Below are positions 9,701-16,494 of a stretch of 64,000 bases of DNA, piece after piece (positions within the stretch are counted from its first letter, which is position 1; each line of letters opens with the position of its first letter). The notes under the pieces were generated by a model. It was not told the DNA's origin. It made no database searches and saw nothing but the letters and a program-made list of their open reading frames with translations. The position numbers and the translations under genes were made by a program. The stretch spans positions 1,240,001 through 1,304,000 of the forward strand of contig NZ_CP070351.1 of the NCBI RefSeq assembly GCF_016919385.1. The letters are read 5' to 3'. This DNA is from Gordonia sp. PDNC005. GTDB taxonomy: Bacteria; Actinomycetota; Actinomycetes; Mycobacteriales; Mycobacteriaceae.

Positions 9701-10813
9701 ACCCCAGACGGACTCGACTTCGGCGCGGTCCCGCTCGAGCAGTGCAGTCCGCTGACCGGGGAGTCCCGGGCCCATGTAGCCCATCTCGCGGCCGCCCATC
9801 GCATTCGGCTGTCCGGTCAGCGAGAACGGCCCCGAACCGGTACGGCAGATCGCGCCGGTCGCCAGATGAAGGTTGCAGATCGCGTTAGTGTGCCAGGTGC
9901 CGTGCGTGGACTGGTTGAGACCCATCGTCCACAGGCTCATCCACTCGTCGGCGTCGACGATCATCTGCGCCACCTCGCGGAGGTCGTCCACGTTGAGCCC
10001 GGTGACCTCGGCGACCCGTTCCTGCGGGTACTCGTCCAATAGTGGGCCCATCGTGTCCCAGCCGTCGGTGTGGGCGTTGATGAAATCCTGATCCACACCA
10101 CCGGCGTCGACGACGAGACGAAGCAGCCCATTGAGCAGGGCTAGGTCTGTTCCGGGCCGCACCGGCAGGTGTATGTCGGCCTTGGCTGCGGTTGCGGTGC
10201 GTCGAGGGTCGACGACGACGAGCTTCGCGCCCGCCTTCACCCGGTCCATCATGCGCAGATACAGGATGGGGTGGCAGTCGGCCATGTTTGCGCCGATCAC
10301 GAAGAACAAGTCGGCGTGGTCGAGGTCGTCGTAGCTGCCCGGCGGCCCGTCGGCGCCGAGAGACTGCTTGTATCCGGTGCCTGCGGACGCCATGCACAGT
10401 CGAGAATTCGACTCGATCTGGTTGGTTCCGAGGAAACCCTTGGTCAACTTGTTCGAGAGGTACTGGGCCTCCAGTGACATCTGGCCGGAGACGTAGACGG
10501 CGATCGAGTCGGGTCCGTGCTCGTCGCGGATCGACGACAGTCTGCGCGCCGCGTCGGCGACGGCGGCGTCGGTGGAGACTTCGACTCGTTCGGACAGCCG
10601 ATCCGCACGCATGAACGACGAGGTCAGGCGTCCGGGAGCGGAAAGCAGATCGACTGTGGTCGAGCCTTTGGTGCAGAGTCGTCCACGATTGGCCGGATGC
10701 CCCGGTGTGCCCTTCGAAGCGGTCACCGCACCGTCGACCACGGTGAGCGTCAGGCCGCAGCCGACGCCGCAGTAACCGCACACGGTGTCGACGGTGCGAG
10801 TGGCATCGTTCAT
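6794..10813 (-). CDS. Nitrate reductase fused to CysJ-like diflavin reductase
   Basis: 1339 residues. The N-terminal half (to about 720) is an assimilatory, molybdopterin (bis-MGD) nitrate reductase: CGYCGVGC near residue 12 and a fourth Cys near 47 bind a [4Fe-4S] cluster. A flavodoxin (FMN) domain with WASQTGTAEEYT follows near 800, then an FAD domain from about 980 with RLYSISSS near 1130, and an NADPH domain with GPGTGVAPFRGF near 1200, ending in the ferredoxin-reductase-like HVYVCGD motif. NADPH electrons should therefore pass FAD to FMN to Fe-S to Mo in one chain, reducing nitrate to nitrite for NirBD. This fusion is annotated in other actinobacteria, from memory. ATG at 10813; divergent from the thiolase gene. 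Confidence 0.9.
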   Translation of the reverse strand: MNDATRTVDTVCGYCGVGCGLTLTVVDGAVTASKGTPGHPANRGRLCTKGSTTVDLLSAPGRLTSSFMRADRLSERVEVSTDAAVADAARRLSSIRDEHGPDSIAVYVSGQMSLEAQYLSNKLTKGFLGTNQIESNSRLCMASAGTGYKQSLGADGPPGSYDDLDHADLFFVIGANMADCHPILYLRMMDRVKAGAKLVVVDPRRTATAAKADIHLPVRPGTDLALLNGLLRLVVDAGGVDQDFINAHTDGWDTMGPLLDEYPQERVAEVTGLNVDDLREVAQMIVDADEWMSLWTMGLNQSTHGTWHTNAICNLHLATGAICRTGSGPFSLTGQPNAMGGREMGYMGPGLPGQRTALLERDRAEVESVWGLEPGTLRSDPGGGTIDMFERMAAGEIRAAWIICTNPVASVANRQTVIDALERADLVIVQEVFTGTETAEYADVILPAALWTEAEGVMVNSERSLSLCAPAVPPPGDARPDWRLICDVATAMGFGHHFDFPDAGAVFDELKSFHNPRTGWDVRGVDYARLRRGPVQWPAAPEGPDRNPIRYLDGEGLRFATTNGRAQFLARPYLPPAELPDDDFPLLLTTGRLAHQWHTMSKTGRVPKLNRLNPASFVQLHPDTASGFGITDGDLVEVRSRRGAVRVPAQTSADISPGCCFVPMHFNDAVGPDLAVNAVTSDAVDPDSLQPEFKACAVVLTRIDQPLETPPVTAEPRDAHPLAAVFGTLGRRPEPRPTEQAYLSGLVHGLTANPPVDEIPTIPDQSPLSDDVRAWADGVLAGFYSRTPVATPVHRVPTPPSVTVVWASQTGTAEEYTTGLESTLDSAGIAVTVRCANAVDLDELHGTVLFVVSTTGDGDPPDNGAALWTRLSAATESDVDDLDYAVLGFGDSSYADFCGFARKLDGRLAHLGATRITDRVSCEPGDEATADTWIAALLPKFTSPESSRAVSPASSSSEVPPCSSSEVEAYSRRNPLTTSLVANDLLTGEGSAKEVRRLAFDLPTGTLTYAAGDALGVLPSNASTLVDEWLAATGLDGEFLVNVGSGETSLRTALTDHLEIARLTRDLLVFVSDRNDDPFLRTLVDDRPAFTDWSWGRQSVDLLTSYPVAADVDEWLAVLRPLQPRLYSISSSPRNRPDRVEITVSTVRFTSADSGSPRGGVCSTFLADSDTDTPVRVFVQPNSKFGPPADSDAPAIMIGPGTGVAPFRGFLHDRAASGASGDNWLFFGEQRRASDFLYRDELGELSEAGVLDRLDVAFSRDQAEKVYVQDLMRENAAELWSWIRRGAHVYVCGDASRMARDVDVALREIVAQQGRLAPHSADQYVTALAADNRYVRDVY

Positions 10814-10893
10814 GAATCGATCGTCGTCACCGTGTGTTTCCGGATGTGCCCCTTCGTGTTACGCCTCGATCAACCGTGAGTGATGATGGTCAT

Positions 10894-12024
10894 ATGCGCG
10901 ATGCAGTGATCGTCGATGCGGTTCGCACACCCATCGGCAAGAGAAACGGTTCCCTGTCCACGATTCACCCCGGTGACCTGACCGGACACGTCCTCGGGGC
11001 GCTCGCCGATCGAGTCGGGTTCGATCCGGCCGCTGTCGACGATGTCGTCTGGGGCTGTGTCAGCCAGGTGGGTGATCAGGCGGGAAGTATCGGACGAGTC
11101 GGTGTTCTCGCCGCCGGATGGCCGGAGTCGGTACCGGCGACCGTTGTCGACCGGCGATGCGGATCCGGTCAGCAGGCGGTGGTGTTCGCGGCAGCCGGTG
11201 TGATCGCCGGTCATTATGACGTCGCGATCGCTGGCGGCGTCGAGTCGATGTCCCGGGTTCCGATGGGCTCGGCCCGCGGTGACGGTGCACCGTACCCGGC
11301 CTCGGTGCTCGACCGTTACGGTGTGGACGGGTTCAACCAGGGCCTGGGCGCGGAGATGATGGCGAGGCGGTGGAACCTGTCACGCCAGGCGCTCGACGAG
11401 TACTCGGCCCGCTCCCACGAACGGACCGCGGCGGCCATCGACGCGGGAGCGTTCGACGCCCAGCTCGCGCCGATCGGCGGCCTGACGCACGACGAGGGGC
11501 TGCGTCGCGGCACGACGGCGGAGAAGCTGGGCGGCCTGAAGACGCCGTTCGACCCCGAGGGTGTGATCACCGCGGGAAACGCTTCGCAGATCTCCGACGG
11601 GGCAGGCGCGCTGCTCGTCACGTCGTCGGAGACCGCAGCAGAACAGGGCTGGAAGCCGTTGGCCCGCATCCACACCACGGTCCTTGCCGGGGACGACCCG
11701 GTGATCATGCTCAGCGCGCCGATCGCCGCGACCGAGAAGGCCCTGAAGCGTTCAGGCCTGTCGATCGGTGACATCGGCGCGTTCGAAGTGAACGAGGCGT
11801 TCGCGCCGGTCCCGCTCGCGTGGCAGAAGGAGACCGGCGCATCCGACGCCGTCCTCAACCCGGTCGGCGGCGCCATCTCGGTGGGGCATCCACTCGGCGG
11901 GTCCGGGGCGATCCTCATGACCCGCCTCGTGCACCACATGCGCGACAACGGGATCCGTTACGGCCTGCAGACGATGTGCGAAGCCGGTGGCATGGCCAAC
12001 GCGACGATTCTGGAGCTGCTGTGA
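10894..12024 (+). CDS. Thiolase (acetyl-CoA acyltransferase family)
   Basis: 376 residues. Catalytic Cys89 lies in DRRCGSGQQ, the His in SVGHPLGGSGA near 333, and the second Cys in MCEAGGMAN near 361, so all thiolase catalytic residues are present. NEAFAPVPLAW is also typical. It either cleaves 3-ketoacyl-CoA or condenses acetyl-CoA; the substrate cannot be read from sequence. ATG at 10894 fits the family N-terminus (MRDAVIVDAVRTPIG); a longer upstream frame has no family match. Its stop overlaps the GTG of the crotonase gene (GTGA at 12021), giving a coupled operon with the crotonase and a flavin monooxygenase. Confidence 0.9.
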   Translation: MRDAVIVDAVRTPIGKRNGSLSTIHPGDLTGHVLGALADRVGFDPAAVDDVVWGCVSQVGDQAGSIGRVGVLAAGWPESVPATVVDRRCGSGQQAVVFAAAGVIAGHYDVAIAGGVESMSRVPMGSARGDGAPYPASVLDRYGVDGFNQGLGAEMMARRWNLSRQALDEYSARSHERTAAAIDAGAFDAQLAPIGGLTHDEGLRRGTTAEKLGGLKTPFDPEGVITAGNASQISDGAGALLVTSSETAAEQGWKPLARIHTTVLAGDDPVIMLSAPIAATEKALKRSGLSIGDIGAFEVNEAFAPVPLAWQKETGASDAVLNPVGGAISVGHPLGGSGAILMTRLVHHMRDNGIRYGLQTMCEAGGMANATILELL

Positions 12025-12821
12025 GCGACGACCTGCTGATCGAGCGTGACGGCGACGTCGTCACCTGGACTCTCAACCTTCCAGACTTGCGCAATGCGAT
12101 CTCCGACGTGGCGATCATCGACGCGATCGTCGACGCGGTCGCCGCGACCAACAGTGATCAGTCGATCCGTGCGGTGATTCTGACCGGCGCGGGCTCGGCG
12201 TTCTCGGCGGGCGGCAATGTGAAGGCAATGGCTGCCGGTAAGGGACTCTTCGGCGGTGCAGGCCACACCCAGCGGATCGGCTACCGCGAAGGCATCCAGC
12301 GGATCCCGCGCGCCATGTACTCATTGGAGGTGCCCGTGATCGCCGCGGTGAACGGTCCAGCCGTGGGTGCCGGATGCGACCTGGCGATGATGTGCGACCT
12401 CCGCGTCGCGTCGTCGACGGCGTTCTTCGCGGAGAGTTTCGTCAAGCTCGGCATCATCCCCGGCGACGGCGGCGCATGGTTCCTGCCCCGGATAATCGGT
12501 CCGGCGCGAGCCGCGGAGATGGCTCTGACCGGTGATCGGGTGGACGCCGCTACCGCCCTCGACTGGGGAATGGTGTCGCAGGTGGTCGCCTCCGACGAAC
12601 TGCTGCCGACTGCGAGGGCTCTCGCAGCGCGGGTGGCGGTGAACCCGCCCGTCGCGGTTCGCATGACGAAGAAATTGTTGCGCGAATCGTCTCAACAGAC
12701 CCTCGATCAGCTTCTTGAACTGTCTGCCGCGATGCAGGGGCTGGCTCACCAGACCGACGACCACCGCGAGGCGGTCACCGCGATGCTCGAGAAGCGGACC
12801 GGCATCTACACCGGGCGCTGA
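12021..12821 (+). CDS. Crotonase/enoyl-CoA hydratase family protein
   Basis: 266 residues with the crotonase fold: the oxyanion-hole segments SAFSAGGNVK and NGPAVGAGCDLAMMCD are clear. In the active-site loop FAESFVKLGIIPGDGG, the place of the first hydratase glutamate (as in FGQPE) appears to be Phe, while an Asp sits in PGDGG. That fits an isomerase or other crotonase activity at least as well as a hydratase. GTG at 12021 overlaps the thiolase stop. The pairing suggests a beta-oxidation-like step of a CoA ester whose identity is unknown. Confidence 0.85.
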   Translation: MSDDLLIERDGDVVTWTLNLPDLRNAISDVAIIDAIVDAVAATNSDQSIRAVILTGAGSAFSAGGNVKAMAAGKGLFGGAGHTQRIGYREGIQRIPRAMYSLEVPVIAAVNGPAVGAGCDLAMMCDLRVASSTAFFAESFVKLGIIPGDGGAWFLPRIIGPARAAEMALTGDRVDAATALDWGMVSQVVASDELLPTARALAARVAVNPPVAVRMTKKLLRESSQQTLDQLLELSAAMQGLAHQTDDHREAVTAMLEKRTGIYTGR

Positions 12822-12823
12822 CC

Positions 12824-13957
12824 GTGCGTGTGATCGTCGTCGGTGCGGGGATAGCGGGGCTCACCGCTGCGGTCGCCCTTCATCGCGACGGTCACGACGT
12901 GACGGTTCTCGAACGAGTGCCCGACCCTCGCGTCGAGTCTTCTGATCCTCGAGCGGAGTCGAGAGGCGGCATCTCCATCTGGCCGAACGCCTTGGCGGCG
13001 CTCGACCGGATCGACGTGGGCGAGGCGGTTCGCGCGGCCGGCGGAGCGGTGGCTGCAGGCGCCGTTCGTTGGCGTGATGGAAGTTGGATCCGACGCCCGG
13101 CAGCGGATCGCCTGATCGACGCTCTCGGAGAGCCCCTGATCGTCATCGAACGGTCGGTGCTCCGCGCCGTCCTCGCGGAACGGCTGCCTGTCGGGACTGT
13201 GCGATACGGCGTCGACGTCACGTCGTCGTCCGAGCTCGATGCCGACCTGGTGATCGGTGCGGATGGGATCGCGTCGCGGGTGGCAGTCGAGTTGAACGGT
13301 CCGCTGCCGCGCACGTACTGCGGCTACACCGCGTGGCGTGGCGTCGCCGACGCGAGCTTCGATCCCGTTCTGGCGGGGGAGGTGCTGGGGCCCCGATCGC
13401 AGTTCGGGTTGGTGCCGCTCGGTGAGGATCGCACGTACTGGTTCGCAACCCAGCAGTTGCGGGAGAAGTCGTTCTTCGACGACGAGCTCGCGCATGTGAA
13501 AGACCTGGTCACCGGGTGGGCGGCTCCGCTGCCGGAACTGGTCTCGGCGACCGCGCCTCGGAATCTTCTGCGTAACGACCTTCACGACCGCCCGATCGCG
13601 AGGCGGTGGTCAGATGGGCGATCAGTGCTGATCGGCGACGCCGCGCATCCGATGCGCCCGCACCTCGGACAGGGTGGCTGTCAGGCGATCGAGGACGCGG
13701 TGATCCTGGCGGCCTGCATCGCTGCGGGTCCCCACGTCGCCTCTGCCTGCCGGACTTTCGAGAGCGTTCGGCGTGGGCGAGTCACCGCCATCGTGCGTGA
13801 GTCGAAGCTCATCGGTCGAATCGTGAACGGTAGGCCCGCGGTGCTGACCGGCGCGGTGATTCGGGCGAGCGTCCTCGGTCCGGATCTGTTGGTCCGCACG
13901 CATCTCGCGCAGATCGCCGGGAAGTCGGCCTTCGAGCGGAACCTCGACCGCATCTGA
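12824..13957 (+). CDS. FAD-dependent monooxygenase (PHBH/salicylate hydroxylase-like)
   Basis: 377 residues. It has the Rossmann motif VVGAGIAGLTAAVALHRDG at the N-terminus, VIGADGIASRV (the DG motif) near 145, and LIGDAAHPMRPHLGQGG near 270 (the GD motif), which define class A flavin monooxygenases. These hydroxylate aromatic or polyketide substrates with NAD(P)H and O2. GTG at 12824 is 2 nt past the crotonase stop and has no clear SD, so it probably relies on coupling. With thiolase and crotonase it suggests a small catabolic operon, perhaps for an aromatic or alicyclic acid; this is inference. Confidence 0.85.
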   Translation: MRVIVVGAGIAGLTAAVALHRDGHDVTVLERVPDPRVESSDPRAESRGGISIWPNALAALDRIDVGEAVRAAGGAVAAGAVRWRDGSWIRRPAADRLIDALGEPLIVIERSVLRAVLAERLPVGTVRYGVDVTSSSELDADLVIGADGIASRVAVELNGPLPRTYCGYTAWRGVADASFDPVLAGEVLGPRSQFGLVPLGEDRTYWFATQQLREKSFFDDELAHVKDLVTGWAAPLPELVSATAPRNLLRNDLHDRPIARRWSDGRSVLIGDAAHPMRPHLGQGGCQAIEDAVILAACIAAGPHVASACRTFESVRRGRVTAIVRESKLIGRIVNGRPAVLTGAVIRASVLGPDLLVRTHLAQIAGKSAFERNLDRI

Positions 13958-14041
13958 CTCTCGTCGTGCTGTCCGTTCGACGGGCTGCGGTTCTCTGCTC
14001 GTCTAGCGGTGGTTCTCCGTTCGTCGAGCGAACTCGGGACG

Positions 14042-14047
14042 TACCGT
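14042..14047 (+). promoter_or_regulatory. Candidate -10 for leaderless HAD gene
   Basis: TACCGT (TAnnnT type) ends 7 nt before the ATG at 14055, which would put the transcript start at or next to the start codon. No clear -35. Confidence 0.4.
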
Positions 14048-14054
14048 GGCGAGC

Positions 14055-14705
14055 ATGACTGTCACACTCTCCGCCCGTGCCCTCCTGCTCGACATGGACG
14101 GGACGCTTGTCGACTCGACGCCCGTGGTGAACCGGATCTGGAGCGAATGGGCCGTTGACCACGGGGTGGACGCCGACACCGTTCTGCACCGGGCGCACGG
14201 ACGCCAGGGCCATGATGTGATGGCGGAGTTCCTGCCGGACCGACCGCAGGAGGAGAACGTGCGTGAGAACGACCTCATGCTCGCGCGGGAGGTCGCCGAG
14301 ACGGAGGGGATCGTCGAGATCCCCGGCGCCGCAGTGTTTCTCGCGTCGCTGAACGGTGTGCCACACGCGCTTGTCACCTCGGCGAACGAACCGTTGGCCG
14401 CGGGTCGAATGGCCGCAGCAGGGCTCGCGGTGCCGTCGATCGCGGTCATGGCCGACGATGTCGCGGCGAGCAAGCCCGATCCCGAGGGTTTCCTCAAGGC
14501 CGCTGGAATCCTCGGTGTCGACCCGGCGGACTGCATCGTGTTCGAAGACTCGCGTGCCGGTGTCACAGCTGCGCGGGCCGCCGGGATGCGTGTTATCGGG
14601 GTGGGTGACGCGGCGGAGTTCGCACCCGACTACGTTGTGCCGGATCTGGCGGCGGTAACGGTCACGCCAACGTCGGACGGCGTCGAGGTCACGGTGCGCC
14701 CGTAA
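14055..14705 (+). CDS. HAD-superfamily sugar-phosphatase-like hydrolase
   Basis: 216 residues with all four HAD motifs: DMDGTLVDSTP (nucleophile Asp), TSANE, ASKPDPEGF (Lys) and VFEDSRAG. The small helical cap places it with beta-phosphoglucomutase-like and sugar-phosphate phosphatases such as glycerol-3-phosphate or 2-deoxyglucose-6-phosphate phosphatase. The substrate is not predictable. I chose ATG at 14055 over GTG at 14046 because a TACCGT -10 sits 7 nt upstream, implying a leaderless message. Confidence 0.85.
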   Translation: MTVTLSARALLLDMDGTLVDSTPVVNRIWSEWAVDHGVDADTVLHRAHGRQGHDVMAEFLPDRPQEENVRENDLMLAREVAETEGIVEIPGAAVFLASLNGVPHALVTSANEPLAAGRMAAAGLAVPSIAVMADDVAASKPDPEGFLKAAGILGVDPADCIVFEDSRAGVTAARAAGMRVIGVGDAAEFAPDYVVPDLAAVTVTPTSDGVEVTVRP

Positions 14706-14768
14706 CGGTTCCGAACTCTCGTATCAGCCGATAGCGTTGGGACTCAACCACTATCGGAGGTCATTGAC

Positions 14769-15074
14769 ATGGACGTTCTTGCAGCATCAGAGATCCTGGC
14801 CCGTTCGACGACGCTGACCAATGTGGGTTGGATCGGCTACATCGTGATCGGTGCGATCGCCGGATTCATAGCCGGGAAGATCGTTCACGGCAGCGGTTCG
14901 GGCTTCTTCGCGAACATCGTGATCGGCATCATCGGCGCCCTGATCGGCGGCTTCCTGCTCAGTTTTTGGTTCGACACCGAATCCGGCGGTTGGTGGTTCA
15001 CGCTCTTCACCGCGGTCCTCGGCTCGGTGATCCTTCTCTGGGTGATGGAGAAACTCCAGAAGTCGCGCCGCTGA
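14769..15074 (+). CDS. GlsB/YeaQ/YmgE family stress membrane protein
   Basis: 101 residues with three hydrophobic segments (about 20-40, 47-65, 75-93) and the Gly-rich GAIAGFIAGKIVHG and GIIGALIGGFLL blocks of the transglycosylase-associated family. The N-terminal 15 residues before the family core are longer than usual. Role: general-stress-associated inner-membrane protein; biochemical function unknown. ATG at 14769 has GGAGG upstream with about 8-nt spacing. Confidence 0.85.
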   Translation: MDVLAASEILARSTTLTNVGWIGYIVIGAIAGFIAGKIVHGSGSGFFANIVIGIIGALIGGFLLSFWFDTESGGWWFTLFTAVLGSVILLWVMEKLQKSRR

Positions 15075-15095
15075 TCCCAGCACCGACCCGGGCGA

Positions 15096-15740
15096 TCAGT
15101 CCAGAGTCACACCGAGGTGCGCGGCGAAGTGATTGACGAGGCCGACGGCCTGGTCGGTGTCCATCGTGGAACCGCGTAGGCCGTCGAGATGATGCACGTT
15201 GCCGATGGTCAAGCCGCGCAGGTCGACGTCGGACAGTTCAGCTCGATGCACGTCGAGCGTCTCGACGCGGCAGTCGGTGAACGACACGCGAGTCACCGTC
15301 GCGCCGCCGAAGTCGAGTTCGCCGATGATGCAGCCGCGGAACTCGACGTCGCGCACGTCGCAGCCACGCAGGTTGACCAGCTCGATCTTGCAGTTCTCGA
15401 CGACCATCGAGCGGACCTTGCCGTCGAAGAGATCAAGCGCGCCGATCCGGCTGTCGGTGAGGTGAACGTTGCGGAGAAACGCTCGGGCGAGGGTGAATCG
15501 GGGAGCGGTGATCCGAGTCAGTCGTGAGTCTGCGAACCGGGCTCCGGTGAAGTCGGTGTCGTCCAGATTCGACGCCGTGATCTCGCATTCGACGAGGGAT
15601 ACGCCCACGGCGGATTCGGCTGCGAGGTCGACGTTGTCGAAGACAGCCAGCTCGACGTCGGAGTGCGGCGCGATGTCGGTCGCATCTCCCGTTTCGAGTT
15701 CTGGGAGGACCAGACGTTCCAAGCGAGGTGCACGCGGCAC
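15096..15740 (-). CDS. Pentapeptide-repeat protein
   Basis: 214 residues containing many imperfect five-residue repeats of the A(D/N)LXX type, for example the stretches around SNLDDTDFTGARFADSRL and AELSDVDLRGL. These form a right-handed quadrilateral beta-helix. Function is unknown; some relatives (MfpA, Qnr) mimic DNA and protect gyrase, but no gene beside this one supports that. GTG at 15740 is preferred over upstream starts because an AAAGG site precedes it and the upstream extension is low-complexity Pro/Thr sequence. Confidence 0.8.
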   Translation of the reverse strand: MPRAPRLERLVLPELETGDATDIAPHSDVELAVFDNVDLAAESAVGVSLVECEITASNLDDTDFTGARFADSRLTRITAPRFTLARAFLRNVHLTDSRIGALDLFDGKVRSMVVENCKIELVNLRGCDVRDVEFRGCIIGELDFGGATVTRVSFTDCRVETLDVHRAELSDVDLRGLTIGNVHHLDGLRGSTMDTDQAVGLVNHFAAHLGVTLD

Positions 15741-15888
15741 GGTCCGACCTTTCGTAGTTCTCGTACTGGTGATCGATCCTACCGACGGCGGCGGGCGTCC
15801 GATCGCGCTGAAGCCTGCGGGCTGAGTGTGGGGATCGGTGTGTTCGATCAGGTCCACCGGGCTGTCGTGCAAGAGTGATCAGCGGGGG

Positions 15889-15905
15889 CCTGCCATGTAG
15901 GCAGG
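15889..15905. promoter_or_regulatory. Small palindrome upstream of ORF 15927
   Basis: CCTGCC and GGCAGG (6-bp arms) flank a 5-nt centre, 21 nt before the start at 15927. It could be an operator or a small 5'-UTR hairpin. Confidence 0.3.
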
Positions 15906-15926
15906 TGAGAACTACATGGGGGAACA

Positions 15927-16112
15927 ATGACAAGATCGGACGGCTTGACGGCATTCTCGTGGACGCTCATCGCGATCGCAGGCCTGGTGGCGGTCGTGAC
16001 GGGGAGCGGAGAAGGCACCGGCGACCGGATTCTCGTTGTGCTGTTGGTGGCAGCAGTAGTGGCGGCGATTCAGTCCATCGGCCGAGAGCCAGAAGTCTCG
16101 GATTCAGAGTGA
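15927..16112 (+). CDS. Small two-helix membrane protein, unknown function
   Basis: 61 residues with two predicted membrane helices (about 10-25 and 33-50) joined by a short Gly-rich loop and an acidic tail ending EPEVSDSE. GGGGGA lies just before the ATG at 15927. I do not recognise a family. Codon use is like its neighbours, so it is probably real. Confidence 0.6.
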   Translation: MTRSDGLTAFSWTLIAIAGLVAVVTGSGEGTGDRILVVLLVAAVVAAIQSIGREPEVSDSE

Positions 16113-16361
16113 CCGGTGCTCGCGCCGTCACCGGGGCACGGCGTGCCGACGCCGCGCACCCGACGTGGAGCCGCGCGTAAGGTTCCCCGATTCTGGGAGA
16201 AATCAGGCTCGCAGGAGCTTCCGCGGCTGCTTCGGGGAACTTTAGACGCCGTGCACTGTGGCAGGTCGCGCAAAAGTGGTACGACTCTGCACTGCGAGCC
16301 GCGTATAGCGGTTCGAAGGCCGTCAGTGGTACCACTCGCGAGACGCGACGAGCGTGTGGAG
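16113..16361. repeat. Gene-free region with inverted and palindromic repeats
   Basis: No ORF is supported. Two structures stand out: an inverted repeat with arms 16179-16190 and 16232-16243 (AAGGTTCCCCGA against TCGGGGAACTTT, 11 of 12 complementary), and two copies of AGTGGTACSACT at 16274-16285 and 16325-16336, the second a perfect 12-bp palindrome. The region is downstream of both flanking genes (ORF 15927 and tRNA-Arg), so it is not an obvious promoter. Confidence 0.5.
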
Positions 16362-16435
16362 TGCCCCCAGCAGGACTCGAACCTGCGACCTAGGGATTAG
16401 AAGGCCCTTGCTCTATCCACCTGAGCTATGGAGGC
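16362..16435 (-). tRNA. tRNA-Arg (anticodon TCT)
   Basis: Cloverleaf on the minus strand: acceptor GCCTCCA/TGGGGGC (one G-U pair), D-arm GCTC/GAGC, anticodon loop CTTCTAA, T-arm GCAGG/CCTGC with TTCGAGT. Anticodon TCT reads AGA. Discriminator A; CCA is not encoded. The last anticodon-stem pair (31-39) is C-T, a mismatch beside the loop. Confidence 0.93.
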
Positions 16436-16482
16436 GTCGACCGTCACACTAGGTGGCGGCGAGGGTTGAGTATATCGGGTCC

Positions 16483-16488
16483 TACGAT
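16483..16488 (+). promoter_or_regulatory. Candidate -10 for leaderless ctaG/copD gene
   Basis: TACGAT ends 6 nt before the ATG at 16495 and there is no SD in between, as expected for a leaderless transcript. Confidence 0.4.
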
Positions 16489-16494
16489 GGACTC

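Noticed and set aside
10814..10893. GlnR box between the nitrate reductase and thiolase genes
   Set aside because: GTTAC is present at about 10857 but spacing to the second half-site is off by one and the match is weak; would need a matrix scan.
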